Positions 34,775-45,072 are shown, counted from the stretch's first letter. The stretch: DNA of 64,000 nt from Acidobacteriota bacterium (GCA_021838785.1 JAKCCV010000008.1:78512-142511); one strand, 5' to 3'. Notes: a model not told the origin generated them from the letters alone. Translations and numbers: made by a program.

Positions 34775-36070
34775 ATGATTCCCATTATCCGCAGCTCTGA
34801 CAAGAAATCGCTCGGGCGGCTACTCGTGCTGCGCGGGGCCCGCTTGGGGGACGCCGAGCAAGTGGTTCGGCCGATTCTGGATGACGTACGGCGGAACGGC
34901 GATCTAGCCCTGGTCCGTCTGACGCAGCGCCTCGATGGAATTGACCTTCGTCGCCAGGGATTCACCGTTGGCCGAGCTGAAATCGAGCGGGCTTATCGCC
35001 GGGTGCCCAAGGATTTCCTCCGCGCTCTCGAAGTGGCTGCGCGGAACATCCGGCGCATCGCCGAGCGCCAACTGCCGGCGGCGTGGGAGATTGGAATTGC
35101 GCCGGGCGTGAAGGTGGGCCAAATCATCCGACCGCTTGATCGGGTAGCTTGTTACGTTCCGGGCGGCCGATTTCCGCTGCCGTCCACCGTGCTGATGAGC
35201 GTTATTCCTGCGCAGGTGGCCGGGGTGCGAGAAATCGTGGTGACGTCGCCACGTCCGGCCCCGGCCATCCTGGTGGCGGCGGATTATCTGAAGGTAAAAA
35301 CGATTTATCGCCTGGGTGGAGCGCAGGCCATCGCTGCCTTTGCCTTCGGCACTCGACGGGTGCCCCGTGCCGACAAGATTGTGGGCCCTGGCAATCGCTA
35401 TGTAGCGGCGGCAAAGAAATTGCTTTCGGGCGAAGTTTCGATTGATTTTGTTGCCGGTCCCACTGAACTGATGGTGGTGGGCGACCAAGGCTGCCCCGAA
35501 TGGATCGCCGCCGACTTGGTCGCGCAAGCCGAGCACGATCCGGAAGCCGTCGCCTTATTCGTGACACCTTCGCGGCAGCTTGCGCTACAGGTTCAAACGG
35601 CAACCGACCAGGTTCTCGAAAGAGTCTTCCCCCGTGGTCGGGTTGTTGCCCGGCAGTCGCTCGAGCGTCACGGCGCGATTATCGTCACGAAAGATTTGGA
35701 GGAAGCGTTGGAGCTTGCTAATTCGTTTGCTCCCGAGCACCTGACGCTGCTCGGTCAGGCCATGCGTAGCGCCGGGCGCATCCGTTCAGCCGGTTCGATT
35801 TTCTTGGGTGCTTGGAGTCCGGTAGCGGCAGGCGATTATGCGTCCGGCTCCAACCACATTCTTCCCACTGCCGGGGCCGCCCGACAGCGCGGTGGATTGA
35901 GCGCCGCCGATTTCGTGAAGGTCATCTCCATCCAACGCCTTGGTCGTAACGGACTGCGGCAACTCCAGCCCGCCATCGTATCGTTGGCGAAAACCGAAGG
36001 TCTGGAGGCTCATGCTCACTCTATCGAAGCGAGGTTTGACGCGCATGGTGGAACCGCGCCCAGCGATTAA
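34775..36070 (+). CDS. hisD: Histidinol dehydrogenase
   Basis: Last two oxidations of the pathway, L-histidinol to histidine with 2 NAD+; 431 residues, the usual size. Visible: CYVPGGRFPLPSTVLM, the nucleotide-binding stretch VPRADKIVGPGNRYVAAAKKLL, DFVAGPTELMVVGD, the zinc-site block LVAQAEHDPEAVALF and a C-terminal SGSNHILPTAGAARQRGGLSAADFVK. Its 3' end overlaps hisC by 26 bases. Confidence 0.97.
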   Translation: MIPIIRSSDKKSLGRLLVLRGARLGDAEQVVRPILDDVRRNGDLALVRLTQRLDGIDLRRQGFTVGRAEIERAYRRVPKDFLRALEVAARNIRRIAERQLPAAWEIGIAPGVKVGQIIRPLDRVACYVPGGRFPLPSTVLMSVIPAQVAGVREIVVTSPRPAPAILVAADYLKVKTIYRLGGAQAIAAFAFGTRRVPRADKIVGPGNRYVAAAKKLLSGEVSIDFVAGPTELMVVGDQGCPEWIAADLVAQAEHDPEAVALFVTPSRQLALQVQTATDQVLERVFPRGRVVARQSLERHGAIIVTKDLEEALELANSFAPEHLTLLGQAMRSAGRIRSAGSIFLGAWSPVAAGDYASGSNHILPTAGAARQRGGLSAADFVKVISIQRLGRNGLRQLQPAIVSLAKTEGLEAHAHSIEARFDAHGGTAPSD

Positions 36071-37169
36071 TCGGCTCAAAAAATATCGGCCGCCGCTTGA
36101 GGGCCGAGGCGGGAAGATGCGCCTCGATTTCAATGAGAACACGGTCGGCTGCGCTCCGGCGGTGGTCCGCGCTCTGCGCCGCCTCCTCAAGGCCGACATG
36201 CTGTCTCGCTATCCGGAGTACGAACAGGCGCGACGAAAATTGGCCAAATATTTCGGCGTCGAGCCGGAAGAGATAGTTCTAGCCAACGGCACCGATGACG
36301 CCATCAATCTCCTCTGTGATGTGTTTGTGGATCCGGGGGACGTGCTGGTGGTGCCGGCGCCGACCTTCCCCGTTTATGAATTTTTTCACAGCGTCGCCGG
36401 CGGGCAAACGGTTCGAGTGCGGTATGACGAAGATTTCCGCCTGCCTGTCGAGGAGTTGCTCGGAACGATTCGCCAAGGCGCCCGCTGGGTGGCCCTCGCC
36501 AACCCGAACAACCCCACCGCTACCGTAATTCCCCAAGCCGATCTCCGCCGAATCTTGCGCGAGTCTCCCAATACGCTCATTTTGGTGGATGAAGCTTATT
36601 TTGATTTTTCCGGTGAAACTGTCCTGCCTTGGATACGGAAGTTCCCGAATCTTGTCGTGACTCGCACGTTTTCGAAGGCGTTTGGTTTGGCCGCGCTGCG
36701 GATGGGTTGCCTTTTTGCCGACCGGCGGCTTGCGGAGCTGTTGCATCGCGCCCAAAATCCCTTTGTTGTCAACTCGCTGGCCTTGGCGGCGGCCATCGAA
36801 GCGACTCGGCATGACGGGTATCGCCGTCGCTACGTGCGGGAGGTCTTGGCCAACCGGCGGGCGCTCTGCCAAAGCCTGGAGGCTCTCGGTTTGCCCTACG
36901 TGCCGAGCTCCGCCAATTTCGTGCTGACGCGCGTCGGCCCGCAGGCGCCCGACATCGCAGCACGTTTGCGCCGGCAAAAAATCCTGGTGCGGGATTGGAG
37001 CTATGATCCCCATTTGAAGGGCTATTTACGCTTCACAGTGGGCTCGGCCTCGCAAACTCGGCGCCTCATCGCCGCCCTTTACCGCCTTCGTCATCTGATG
37101 GAGCGGCATGAGACGGCGCGTCCTTGGCGTGATTTTGTGCGTCATCCCTCAACCGGGTGGGTCTCATGA
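36045..37169 (+). CDS. hisC: Histidinol-phosphate aminotransferase
   Basis: PLP enzyme of fold type I, 374 residues from the ATG at 36045; an upstream in-frame ATG at 35940 would lie deep in hisD. Conserved parts: [48 protein letters not shown], and the PLP Lys in [17 protein letters not shown], with the phosphate-binding Arg after it. It converts imidazole acetol phosphate to histidinol phosphate. The stop overlaps the hisB ATG (ATGA). Confidence 0.95.
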   Translation: MVEPRPAINRLKKYRPPLEGRGGKMRLDFNENTVGCAPAVVRALRRLLKADMLSRYPEYEQARRKLAKYFGVEPEEIVLANGTDDAINLLCDVFVDPGDVLVVPAPTFPVYEFFHSVAGGQTVRVRYDEDFRLPVEELLGTIRQGARWVALANPNNPTATVIPQADLRRILRESPNTLILVDEAYFDFSGETVLPWIRKFPNLVVTRTFSKAFGLAALRMGCLFADRRLAELLHRAQNPFVVNSLALAAAIEATRHDGYRRRYVREVLANRRALCQSLEALGLPYVPSSANFVLTRVGPQAPDIAARLRRQKILVRDWSYDPHLKGYLRFTVGSASQTRRLIAALYRLRHLMERHETARPWRDFVRHPSTGWVS

Positions 37170-37759
37170 AACCTCGCTCCGCTTCCTTGCGGCGAACTAC
37201 CCAGGAAACTGATATTCGCCTCCGCCTGAACCTTGACGGGCGGGGGCGATACCGTGTCGCGACCGGCATTCGCTTTCTGGACCACATGCTGGAGCTTTGG
37301 GCTCGGCATGGCGGGTTCGATTTAGAGATTCGAGCACGCGGCGACCTCGACGTGGATCAGCATCACACCGTCGAGGACGTCGGCCTTGTCTTAGGGCAAG
37401 CCGTGCGACAAGCGCTCGGCTCTAAGAAAGGCATCAATCGAGCCGGTTACTTTGTGATGCCCATGGATGAAACCTTGGCGCTCGCTGCGGTTGACCTGAG
37501 CGGCCGCCCTTATCTGGTTCTGCAAGCACCGCTTCGAGCACGGTATGTGGGGGACCTGCAAACCGAGTTGGTGGAGGATTTTTTCCAAGGCTTTGCCACC
37601 GCGGCGGGCGCCAATGTTCATTTGAAAGTCGCCTACGGCCGCTCGACTCACCACCAGGTGGAGGCTCTCTTCAAGGCCTTTGCACGGGCCCTCCGTTACG
37701 CTTGCTCGCGCGATGGGCGGCTTCGGCGGCAACTGCCGTCCACCAAGGGGTTGCTATGA
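37166..37759 (+). CDS. hisB: Imidazoleglycerol-phosphate dehydratase
   Basis: Monofunctional IGPD, 197 residues, with no phosphatase domain. Manganese-site repeats are plain: [17 protein letters not shown] and [19 protein letters not shown] in the first half, then [20 protein letters not shown] in the second. The ATG at 37166 is in ATGA overlap with hisC and the stop is in ATGA overlap with hisH. A histidinol phosphatase is not encoded in the window. Confidence 0.96.
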   Translation: MKPRSASLRRTTQETDIRLRLNLDGRGRYRVATGIRFLDHMLELWARHGGFDLEIRARGDLDVDQHHTVEDVGLVLGQAVRQALGSKKGINRAGYFVMPMDETLALAAVDLSGRPYLVLQAPLRARYVGDLQTELVEDFFQGFATAAGANVHLKVAYGRSTHHQVEALFKAFARALRYACSRDGRLRRQLPSTKGLL

Positions 37760-38349
37760 TTGCGGTTTTGGATTATGGCGCCGGAAATGTCGGTTCGGTG
37801 TTGAAAGCCGTCCGCTATCTTGGCTACGCGGTGGAAGCGATGTCCGAGCCTGACGATTTAGCGCGCGCTTCCAAGCTGATTCTGCCCGGTCAGGGGCATT
37901 TCGGAGCCATGATGAAACGCCTCCGCGAGCGGGGCGTCCTTGCGCCATTGACTCAGGCGATCACTGGCGGCCAACCCTTCCTCGGCATCTGCCTGGGTCT
38001 CCAGGTCTTGTTTGAATCGAGTGAGGAGGCCCCCGAGGAATCCGGCCTGGGGTTGTTCGCGGGCCCGGTGCGTCGCTTTGAGGGGGTTTTCAAAGTGCCC
38101 CACGTCGGTTGGAGCCAATTGGAGATCAAGCGCGCCGACGGAATCCTGCGCGGCATTCCCAATGGCAGCTTCGCCTACTTTTGCCACTCTTACTACGCTC
38201 CGGCGACGCCGCACACGGCCGCCTTCACAGAGTACGGCCAGACCTTCAGTTCCGTCATCGAAAAGGGCACGGTCGCGACGGTACAATTCCACCCTGAGAA
38301 ATCGGCCGATGTCGGATTGCAGGTTTTAAGAAACTTCTTGGAGGGCTAA
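37756..38349 (+). CDS. hisH: Imidazole glycerol phosphate synthase, glutaminase subunit
   Basis: Class I glutamine amidotransferase, 197 residues, feeding ammonia to HisF. The catalytic triad is Cys in [12 protein letters not shown] (~76-87) and His/Glu in [14 protein letters not shown] near the C-terminus; the oxyanion-strand start is [12 protein letters not shown]. The longer frame starting at 37702 was rejected because the ATG at 37756 overlaps the hisB stop. HisF follows after 79 bases. Confidence 0.96.
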   Translation: MIAVLDYGAGNVGSVLKAVRYLGYAVEAMSEPDDLARASKLILPGQGHFGAMMKRLRERGVLAPLTQAITGGQPFLGICLGLQVLFESSEEAPEESGLGLFAGPVRRFEGVFKVPHVGWSQLEIKRADGILRGIPNGSFAYFCHSYYAPATPHTAAFTEYGQTFSSVIEKGTVATVQFHPEKSADVGLQVLRNFLEG

Positions 38350-38428
38350 ACACCGGACATCGGGCAGGCCATGCCCGCCGCCGGGACGCGATGCGCGGTT
38401 GACGTATCGAATTTGACAGGGAGCAGCG

Positions 38429-39193
38429 ATGTTTGCCAAGCGCATCATTCCGTGTCTCGATTGCAAGGATGGGCGAGTCGTCAAGGGCGTGCAGTTTGTC
38501 AATTTGCGCGATGCTGGCGACCCCGGCGAACTGGCCGAAGCGTACAACCGCGAAGGCGCGGACGAGCTGGTGATGCTGGACATTTCCGCTTCCCGCGAGG
38601 GGCGCGCGACGCTGATGGAAACCGTCCGTCAAGTGGCTCGCAAGCTCTTCATTCCGCTGACGGTGGGCGGCGGCGTGAGAACTTTTGAAGATGGTCGGCG
38701 GTTGCTTGAGGCGGGCGCCGACAAAGTCGCGGCGAATACGGCCGCTGTCGAGAACCCGAACCTCATCGCGGCGCTGGCTTCAAGTTTTGGCCGACAGGCG
38801 ATTGTCGTTGCCATGGACGCAAGGCGGCGACCCGGCGAAATTGCCGCCTGGGAAATCGTTACTTATGGTGGAACGCGCCCGACGGGCCTCGATGCCCTCG
38901 ACTGGGCCAAGCAAGCCGAGTCGCTCGGCGCCGGAGAATTCTTGCTTACTTCCATGGATGCCGACGGGACGCGGCAGGGCTTCGACTGCGAACTTACGCG
39001 CCTCATTGCGCGTGCCGTTCACATTCCGGTGATTGCCTCGGGCGGGGCAGGACGGCTGGAACACTTTGCGGAAGTCTTTCGCGACGGTGCGGCGGACGCG
39101 GCGCTCGCAGCTTCCATTTTCCACTTTGGTCAACACTCCATCCGCAGCCTCAAGGAGTATCTGCGCAAGGAGGGAATTCCGGTGAGGCTTTGA
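38429..39193 (+). CDS. hisF: Imidazole glycerol phosphate synthase, cyclase subunit
   Basis: Beta/alpha barrel, 254 residues, forming imidazole glycerol phosphate and AICAR. The catalytic Asp pair is in [15 protein letters not shown] (D11) and VVAMDARR (near 130); phosphate loops [30 protein letters not shown] and ASGGAG are intact. The ATG at 38429 has a short spacer after a GGGAGC stretch. Confidence 0.97.
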   Translation: MFAKRIIPCLDCKDGRVVKGVQFVNLRDAGDPGELAEAYNREGADELVMLDISASREGRATLMETVRQVARKLFIPLTVGGGVRTFEDGRRLLEAGADKVAANTAAVENPNLIAALASSFGRQAIVVAMDARRRPGEIAAWEIVTYGGTRPTGLDALDWAKQAESLGAGEFLLTSMDADGTRQGFDCELTRLIARAVHIPVIASGGAGRLEHFAEVFRDGAADAALAASIFHFGQHSIRSLKEYLRKEGIPVRL

Positions 39194-39249
39194 ACTAAGG
39201 CTGGAAGGACCGTGACTTTCAGCCGCCATAGCTTCAGCGGCATCCTTCT

Positions 39250-39972
39250 ATGATAATTCCCTGCATTGATCTCATGGGACGCAAGGTCGTCCAACTCGTC
39301 CAGGGGCGGGAGAAGTTCCTGGAACTGCCTGACCCCGTGGCGGTGCTGGAGAAATTCTCGCAATACCCCGAGATTCAGGTGATTGATCTGGACGCGGCGA
39401 TGGGGAGAACACCACAGGCCGACTTAGTGCATGATCTCTGCCGTCGCAAGCCCTGCCGCGTGGGCGGAGGCATCCGCAGCATTGAGCGCGCGCAGGAAGT
39501 TCTTGCGGCCGGCGCCAAAAAAGTCATCGTGGGCAGTGCGGCTTTCACCCGCCTCGGCATCCACCGTGAGTTTTTGCGCCTGCTTGCGGCGGCCATCCCG
39601 CGCGAGCAAATTATGATCGGCGTGGACTGCCGGGGCGACCACGTGGCCATCCACGGGTGGCGAGAAACACTGCCGATGACCTCCGCCGAAGCACTGCCTC
39701 AGCTTGAGCCGTACGCTTCAGAATTCCTCTGCACGTACATTGACGCGGAAGGTCAACTTCAGGGCACGAACCTTGAATGGTTTCGCCGCCTGCGGTCTTT
39801 CACTCGTCTGCCCATCACCGCTGCCGGCGGCATCACCACCGACGAAGAAATTCAAGCGCTCGAGCAACTCGGCATGAATGCCGCCCTGGGCATGGCCATC
39901 TATCGGAAGGTGTTCCCTGAACTGTTTGCCCGCTATCCGAGCAGGCCCGCAGACGAATCATCCTCCGCATAG
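39250..39972 (+). CDS. hisA: Phosphoribosylformimino-AICAR-phosphate isomerase
   Basis: HisA barrel, 240 residues, opening the ribose ring of ProFAR. Catalytic Asp residues lie in IIPCIDLMGRKVVQLVQG (D8) and IGVDCRGDHVAIHGWRE (near 126); phosphate-binding loops are RVGGGIRSIE and TAAGGITTDEE. It is the last gene of the operon. An inverted repeat follows at 39993-40019. No hisE, hisN or hisZ is found between hisI and this gene. Confidence 0.93.
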   Translation: MIIPCIDLMGRKVVQLVQGREKFLELPDPVAVLEKFSQYPEIQVIDLDAAMGRTPQADLVHDLCRRKPCRVGGGIRSIERAQEVLAAGAKKVIVGSAAFTRLGIHREFLRLLAAAIPREQIMIGVDCRGDHVAIHGWRETLPMTSAEALPQLEPYASEFLCTYIDAEGQLQGTNLEWFRRLRSFTRLPITAAGGITTDEEIQALEQLGMNAALGMAIYRKVFPELFARYPSRPADESSSA

Positions 39973-39992
39973 CTTGGCCGCAGAGCCCCGTC

Positions 39993-40019
39993 CTTGCTTG
40001 CTCATGCCCCGCAAGCAAG
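39993..40019 (+). terminator. Candidate terminator after the his operon
   Basis: CTTGCTTG (39993-40000) and CAAGCAAG (40012-40019) form a perfect 8-bp hairpin with an 11-base loop 20 bases past the hisA stop. Only a short TTT follows, so it is a weak intrinsic terminator at best. The rest of the 211-base gap to the next gene shows nothing recognisable. Confidence 0.35.
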
Positions 40020-40183
40020 TTTGCTCCAAGGGAAGCACGTGGCGCACAATCTCCTACACGATGCGCGATGCCGCGCCACACGGCCCTCTCGCTGACTCAT
40101 CCTGGCGGGAGTTAGGGAGAGGTGTGAGGCTCGTCGCTGAGAGGATTTTGCGTCATCAGCCGCCTGAATAGGACACAATAGGA

Positions 40184-41887
40184 ATGAGTCAGGTGGAGGA
40201 AGCCATACCGGAGCCAACTCGAGAATGCCTCGAAGCGGACGTGCTCATCGTGGGGGCCGGGCCTGCCGGGCTCAGTTGCGCGCTGCGGCTAACGCAACTT
40301 ATCCGAGAGCACCAGCACGGAGCAGGGCTTGAGCCCGCTCCACTTTCGCCGGAGAGTATTTACGTCATCGAAAAAGGAAGCGAAATCGGCGCCCACTCGC
40401 TTTCGGGCGCCGTGCTCGATCCCAAGGCCCTGCGCGAGTTGATCCCCGATTTTGAGGCCCGCGAGCCGCCGGTTGGAGCTTCCGTGGCGGACGAGGCTGT
40501 TTATTTTCTGACCGAGGGCGGACGATGGAAGCTGCCGGTCACGCCTCCCTTTCTCCGCAATCATGGCAACTTGGTTGTTTCTCTCAATCAGCTCCTCAAA
40601 TGGATGGGAAGGCTTGCGGAAGACGCGGGCGCGAATTTATTTCCGGGCATTGCGGGGGCGGAATTGCTTTATGAAGGCGAACGCGTGGTCGGTGTTCGGA
40701 CCGATGACAAGGGTTTGGACCGGAACGGCCATCCCAAGCCGAATTTCCAGCCGGGTTATGACATCCATGCACAGGTTACGGTTTTGGCGGAGGGGCCGCG
40801 CGGCTCGCTGAGCAAGCAGGCCATTCAGCGGCTTAATCTTGACCGCGGCTCAAGCCCGCAGAATTACAGCATCGGCGTCAAAGAGCTTTGGGAAGTTCCG
40901 CCGGGTCGCCTCAAGCCGGGCACGGTGATCCACACGGCAGGCTGGCCTCTCCAGCCTCGTCAGTTTGGAGGAGGCTTTCTTTATGCGTTGACGGAAACGC
41001 GGCTGGCCGTCGGGTTGGTCGTCGGGTTGGACGAGCGTGACCCTCGCTTCGACGCGCACAATGCCTTCCAACGATATAAGACGCATCCCTGGCTGCGGGA
41101 GCAACTTCACGGCGGCCAGATGGTCCGCTATGGCGCGAAGACCATCCCCGAGGGTGGTTATTTTGCGATTCCCCGGACCGTAGCGGATGGCCTTATCCTC
41201 ATCGGCGATGCAGCCGGCTTTCTGAACTCGCAGCGGCTGAAGGGCATCCATTTGGCCATGAAAACGGGCATGCTCGCCGCGGAGACTATTTTTGACGCTT
41301 TGTTGAGACGGGACAGTTCGGCCGAAGCGCTCCGGCAATTCGAGCGGCGATGGCAAACAAGCTGGGTTAAGGAAGAATTGTGGCGGGCGCGAAATTATCG
41401 CCAAGGCTTTGGCCGTGGCCTTTGGCCCGGAGCCTTCCAAGTGGGACTCCAGCTCGCCACGGGAGGGCGCGGGCTGCGGTCCCGCTATGGGTCACGGCCC
41501 GATCACGAGTCCATGCAACGGCTCCAGGATTGCAAAAGTTCACCTCCGCCGAAAACCAAGCCCGACGGCAAACTCACCTTCGATAAATTATCGGATGTCT
41601 ATCACTCGGGGACCCGTCACGAAGAAAATCAGCCGTCGCACTTGCGCATTGCCGACCTCAACATCTGCAACGGCCGCTGCATTGTCGAATACGGGAATCC
41701 GTGTCAGTATTTTTGCCCCGCCGCGGTTTATGAGATGGAGACGGACAGCGGCGGGCAAGGGAAACATTTGAAGGTCAATAGTTCGAACTGCGTGCACTGC
41801 AAGACGTGTGATATCGCCGATCCCTATCAAATCATCACTTGGGTCCCGCCCGAGGGTGGCGGTGGGCCGCATTACGACGGGATGTGA
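40184..41887 (+). CDS. Electron transfer flavoprotein-ubiquinone oxidoreductase
   Basis: Membrane-associated FAD and [4Fe-4S] enzyme, 567 residues. It passes electrons from acyl-CoA dehydrogenases via ETF to quinone. The FAD-binding start is ADVLIVGAGPAGLSCALRL (~17-35), with GAHSLSGAVLDP and LIGDAAGFLNSQRLKGIHLAMKTGMLAAE further on. The C-terminal cluster domain has the expected cysteines in NPCQYFCPAAVYE and NSSNCVHCKTCDIADP and ends with the usual GGGGPHYDGM. An ACACAAT at 40173-40179 lies five bases before the ATG, so this message may also be nearly leaderless. No etfAB nearby. Confidence 0.95.
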   Translation: MSQVEEAIPEPTRECLEADVLIVGAGPAGLSCALRLTQLIREHQHGAGLEPAPLSPESIYVIEKGSEIGAHSLSGAVLDPKALRELIPDFEAREPPVGASVADEAVYFLTEGGRWKLPVTPPFLRNHGNLVVSLNQLLKWMGRLAEDAGANLFPGIAGAELLYEGERVVGVRTDDKGLDRNGHPKPNFQPGYDIHAQVTVLAEGPRGSLSKQAIQRLNLDRGSSPQNYSIGVKELWEVPPGRLKPGTVIHTAGWPLQPRQFGGGFLYALTETRLAVGLVVGLDERDPRFDAHNAFQRYKTHPWLREQLHGGQMVRYGAKTIPEGGYFAIPRTVADGLILIGDAAGFLNSQRLKGIHLAMKTGMLAAETIFDALLRRDSSAEALRQFERRWQTSWVKEELWRARNYRQGFGRGLWPGAFQVGLQLATGGRGLRSRYGSRPDHESMQRLQDCKSSPPPKTKPDGKLTFDKLSDVYHSGTRHEENQPSHLRIADLNICNGRCIVEYGNPCQYFCPAAVYEMETDSGGQGKHLKVNSSNCVHCKTCDIADPYQIITWVPPEGGGGPHYDGM

Positions 41888-41905
41888 GCGCCGAGGTCAG
41901 AGACG

Positions 41906-42640
41906 ATGCGTGCTAGTGAGCTTGAATTTCGTCGGCGCGGATGGTTCTTTTTCGCACTTTTTCTATTGACCTTTGGCTCTTATGCCTTGCAGCCCGTGAA
42001 CTCCGCGGAATGGCTGCTCAGAGTGATGGGGCGCGCCGCGCCTTCGCTCTCCGTGCCCACCTGGGGTGGAGCGGGGCGCTGCATCTTTGCGGTCGGCGCC
42101 TTGCTGATTGGTCTTGGGGCCTGGCTAAGAACCTGGGGGACGGCTTATCTTCACAACGAAGTGGTGCGGGATAAAGCCCTGCATGCCGACCGCCTGGTGG
42201 CGGACGGGCCGTATCGTTTTGTGCGCAACCCGCTTTACCTCGGCAACATTTTGCTGGCGATCGGGTTAGCCCCGATGGCTTCTCCTTTGGGCGCCGCGGT
42301 CCTAGTGGGCGGGATGGTGTTTCTGGTGCTCCGCCTCATTGGGCGCGAGGAGGCGGCGCTGCTTGAAAAACAAGGCGAAGCCTACCGGGAATATTTCGCG
42401 CAAGTGCCGCGGCTTTGGCCGGCCTTGCGACCTCGAGTGCCCCGCGGGTTAACCGAGCCTCGCTGGGGGCAGGCCTGGGCGGCCGAAATATGGATGTGGA
42501 TTCTGGCCGTTGCCGTTGCCGTCTTTGCTATTACGCTTGAGGCCAGCCTGTTTGATGACATCGTGTGGAGCGGGTTGGCGGTTTACTTTCTCCTCCGTGC
42601 CTGGATGGTCCGACGCGTGCGCCCCCGCAGCGCCGGATGA
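41906..42640 (+). CDS. Integral membrane methyltransferase, isoprenylcysteine/PEMT-like family
   Basis: A 244-residue protein with about six hydrophobic segments. The ICMT/PEMT signature is ADGPYRFVRNPLYLGNILLAIGLA (~100-123), with SAM-site residues continuing in GREEAALLEKQGEAYREYFAQVPRLWP (~148-174). An extra pair of helices at the C-terminus (IWMWILAVAVAVFAITL) extends it past the minimal family size. The substrate is unknown; lipids or small molecules are possible in bacteria. It lies 18 bases after the ETF-QO gene. Confidence 0.85.
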   Translation: MRASELEFRRRGWFFFALFLLTFGSYALQPVNSAEWLLRVMGRAAPSLSVPTWGGAGRCIFAVGALLIGLGAWLRTWGTAYLHNEVVRDKALHADRLVADGPYRFVRNPLYLGNILLAIGLAPMASPLGAAVLVGGMVFLVLRLIGREEAALLEKQGEAYREYFAQVPRLWPALRPRVPRGLTEPRWGQAWAAEIWMWILAVAVAVFAITLEASLFDDIVWSGLAVYFLLRAWMVRRVRPRSAG

Positions 42641-42672
42641 ACGTGAGAAATTCAGTGTGAGATAATTGCCCT

Positions 42673-43467
42673 ATGGAGCCAGTTTCGGCGCGAGTGGCCA
42701 CTACGGAACCCTCCAAACCGCAAACTTCCGATAGCAACGTCCGAGCTGAACCGTCGCCGCGAAGCTTCACCCTCTGGCAGCGCGCCAAGATTTTTCTCGC
42801 AAGCTGGGTAGGCTTCTTTGCGGTTTCCACGATAGGCCGCACGCTCCGGTTTGACGTCGAGGGGTGGGAAAACTGGGAAGCCGGAAGGAAACTTGGCAAA
42901 GGGCTCATCTATACCTTTTGGCATCGGGAGATTTTTGCCGCCACTTGGTTCTGGCGTCATCGGGGCATTGTGGTGATGACCAGCCAGAATTTTGACGGCG
43001 AGTATATCGCCCGCATCATCCAACGATGCGGTTATGGAGCGGCGCGCGGCTCAAGTTCGCGGGGCGGAAGGCGCGCTCTCATGGAAATGGCGCGGGGCCA
43101 CGCGCGAGGGATTGACTCCGCCTTCACCATTGACGGCCCGCGCGGTCCGCGCTACGTCGCCAAGCCCGGCGCGGTGTTGCTCGCCCAGTTGACGGGCGCG
43201 CCGATTCTCTGTTTTCACATCGCGCTTCACCGCGCCTATGTTTTCCGCAAGAGTTGGGACCTTTTCCAGATTCCTTATCCCTTCAGTCGCGCCGCCATTT
43301 GGATTGCCCCGCCCATCACGGTGGACCGTAACGCGCAGCCCGAAGAGCAGGCAAAAAAAGTGCAAGAGGTTCAAAAAACGCTGGATGAGCTGCGGGCGCG
43401 CGGCGATGCGTGGAGAAAGGTCCTGGCGGCCGGCGGCTCGACGTCACCGCCTGGGCGGAAAGGCTGA
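42673..43467 (+). CDS. DUF374 lysophospholipid acyltransferase-like protein
   Basis: A 264-residue membrane-associated protein with an N-terminal hydrophobic segment (AKIFLASWVGFFAVSTIG). The DUF374 features include IYTFWHREIFAATWFWRHRG with the acyltransferase HxxE-like His, MTSQNFDGEYIARIIQRCG and FTIDGPRGPRYVAKPGAVLLAQLTGAPILC. Members are proposed to acylate lipid A precursors or other envelope lipids. The N-terminal ~30 residues are low-complexity. Follows the methyltransferase on the same strand and converges on coaE. Confidence 0.87.
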   Translation: MEPVSARVATTEPSKPQTSDSNVRAEPSPRSFTLWQRAKIFLASWVGFFAVSTIGRTLRFDVEGWENWEAGRKLGKGLIYTFWHREIFAATWFWRHRGIVVMTSQNFDGEYIARIIQRCGYGAARGSSSRGGRRALMEMARGHARGIDSAFTIDGPRGPRYVAKPGAVLLAQLTGAPILCFHIALHRAYVFRKSWDLFQIPYPFSRAAIWIAPPITVDRNAQPEEQAKKVQEVQKTLDELRARGDAWRKVLAAGGSTSPPGRKG

Positions 43468-43473
43468 AAAAAC

Positions 43474-44094
43474 TCATTCTGCTTGCAGGCTCCGCGCCAG
43501 GCGCTCCAATAGGGGATAAAGAGCTTCGACTTGTCGGCGAGTGGCTTCGAGCGTACCCGAGCAATCCACGACGAAGTCCGCTTGTCGAGCCTTTTCGTCC
43601 GCAGGCATTTGGCTCTGAATGCGCCGTTCAGCCTCGGCGCGGGGCAAGCCGGTTTTGGCCATCAGGCGCTCGAGCTGCTGCTCCGGGCGACACCAGGCCG
43701 CAATGACTTTCCGAAATCGCTTTCCGATGCCGGCTTCCAACATCAGCGCCGCCTCCACTACGATCACCGCGCCCATGTTGGCCCCAGAAAGCTGACCTGC
43801 CATCTCTTCGACGCGCTCGATTATTCGCGGGTGGAGAATGGCGTTCAGGAGGTGGAGCTTTTCACGATCCGCAAAGACCAGGGTTCCCAGCCGCTTCCGG
43901 TCAATCTCGCCGCTCGGCGCACGAATGCCCTCGCCGAAGGCGCCGAGCAGTTCATGATAAGCCGGTTGGGAGGGACGGATGAGTTCGTGTCCAATGCGGT
44001 CGGCGTCCAGGATATGCGCGCCGAGTTCCTTAAGAAAACCGGCAACCGTGCTTTTGCCGCAAGCAATGCCGCCCGTCAGGCCAAAATAGCTCAT
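43474..44094 (-). CDS. coaE: Dephospho-CoA kinase
   Basis: Last step of coenzyme A synthesis, 206 residues from the ATG at 44094; an upstream TTG would add eight residues. P-loop FGLTGGIACGKSTVAGFL starts at residue 3, followed by HILDADRIGHELI with the catalytic Asp, and the lid/CoA region HPRIIERVEE and VIVVEAALMLEAGIGKRF. It is the last gene of the minus-strand run legB - legG/C fusion - folD - coaE. Confidence 0.95.
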   Translation of the reverse strand: MSYFGLTGGIACGKSTVAGFLKELGAHILDADRIGHELIRPSQPAYHELLGAFGEGIRAPSGEIDRKRLGTLVFADREKLHLLNAILHPRIIERVEEMAGQLSGANMGAVIVVEAALMLEAGIGKRFRKVIAAWCRPEQQLERLMAKTGLPRAEAERRIQSQMPADEKARQADFVVDCSGTLEATRRQVEALYPLLERLARSLQAE

Positions 44095-44136
44095 GGATGG
44101 AGAACCTGGGGATGACAATCGGAGGCGCGGTGATTT

Positions 44137-45072
44137 TTAAGGCCGGGCAGCCCGAGCTCCTCGGCGTCGCTGTGCTGCGCGAACCGTGTTGACCATGAGC
44201 ATGGCGATGGTGAGCGGACCGACGCCGCCCGGCACCGGAGTGAAGGCTCCAGCCTTTTCCCGCGCGTCTTCCGGCTGCACGTCGCCCAGGAGCAGGGCCC
44301 CTTTGGCCTCAAGCTGTCGCAAGGGCTCGGCGGGGTCGTGATAGATTCGCCGAATCTCCTCCGCCGTGTTCAGCCGATTGATGCCCACGTCAATCACGGT
44401 GGCTCCCGGCTTGATAAATTCCGCCGTCACCCACGCGGGTCGGCCCATCGCCGCCACCAGGATGTCGGCTTGGCGGGCGAGAGCCGCCAGTTGGCGTGTC
44501 TTGGAGTGGGCGATGGTGACCGTCGCATGTTCGCGCAGCAGCAAGAGAGCCAGTGGCTTGCCCACCAGGTTGCTGCGGCCAATGACGACGGCTTGCGCGC
44601 CTGCCAGCTCGATTTGGCTGCGGCGAAGAATCTCCATCACCCCGGCCGGCGTGCAGGGCACCAAACCCGCGCGGCCGCTCAACAAACAACCCATGTTGAA
44701 GGGATGAAGACCGTCCACGTCTTTGGCGGGGTTGACCGCCTCGAGCACAGCCTGGGTGTCCACCGACGGCGGGAGCGGAAGCTGAATTAAGATGCCGTCC
44801 ACCTCTTCCTGCCGATTCAATTTGTCCACCAGCTTCAGCAACTCTTGCGTCGTCGTGCTCGAGGGCAGTTCAATTTTCTCGCTGTGCAGGCCGAGAGATT
44901 GGCAGGTTTTGACTTTGTTGCGAACGTAAATTTGCGACGCAGGGTTGTCTCCCACCAAGACCGCCGCCAATCCCGGCGTGACACCGGCAGCCTTCAGCGC
45001 GCGGATTTCCGCCTCCAGCTCCGACATGATTTCAGTGCGGATTTTGTTGCCCTCCAGGATGCGCGCCGTCAT
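44137..45072 (-). CDS. folD: Bifunctional methylene-THF dehydrogenase / methenyl-THF cyclohydrolase
   Basis: One-carbon metabolism enzyme, 311 residues, NADP-linked. Active-site YVRNKVKTCQSLGLHSE (Tyr and Lys of the YxxxK pair), QLPLPPSVDTQAVLEAVNPAKDVDGLHPFN and VVIGRSNLVGKPLALLLL are all intact. Slightly longer than typical because of a C-terminal basic tail. It begins 30 bases after the end of the epimerase/aminotransferase fusion gene; the linkage to serine and glycine genes at 61-64 kb is metabolic, not positional. Confidence 0.95.
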   Translation of the reverse strand: MTARILEGNKIRTEIMSELEAEIRALKAAGVTPGLAAVLVGDNPASQIYVRNKVKTCQSLGLHSEKIELPSSTTTQELLKLVDKLNRQEEVDGILIQLPLPPSVDTQAVLEAVNPAKDVDGLHPFNMGCLLSGRAGLVPCTPAGVMEILRRSQIELAGAQAVVIGRSNLVGKPLALLLLREHATVTIAHSKTRQLAALARQADILVAAMGRPAWVTAEFIKPGATVIDVGINRLNTAEEIRRIYHDPAEPLRQLEAKGALLLGDVQPEDAREKAGAFTPVPGGVGPLTIAMLMVNTVRAAQRRRGARAARP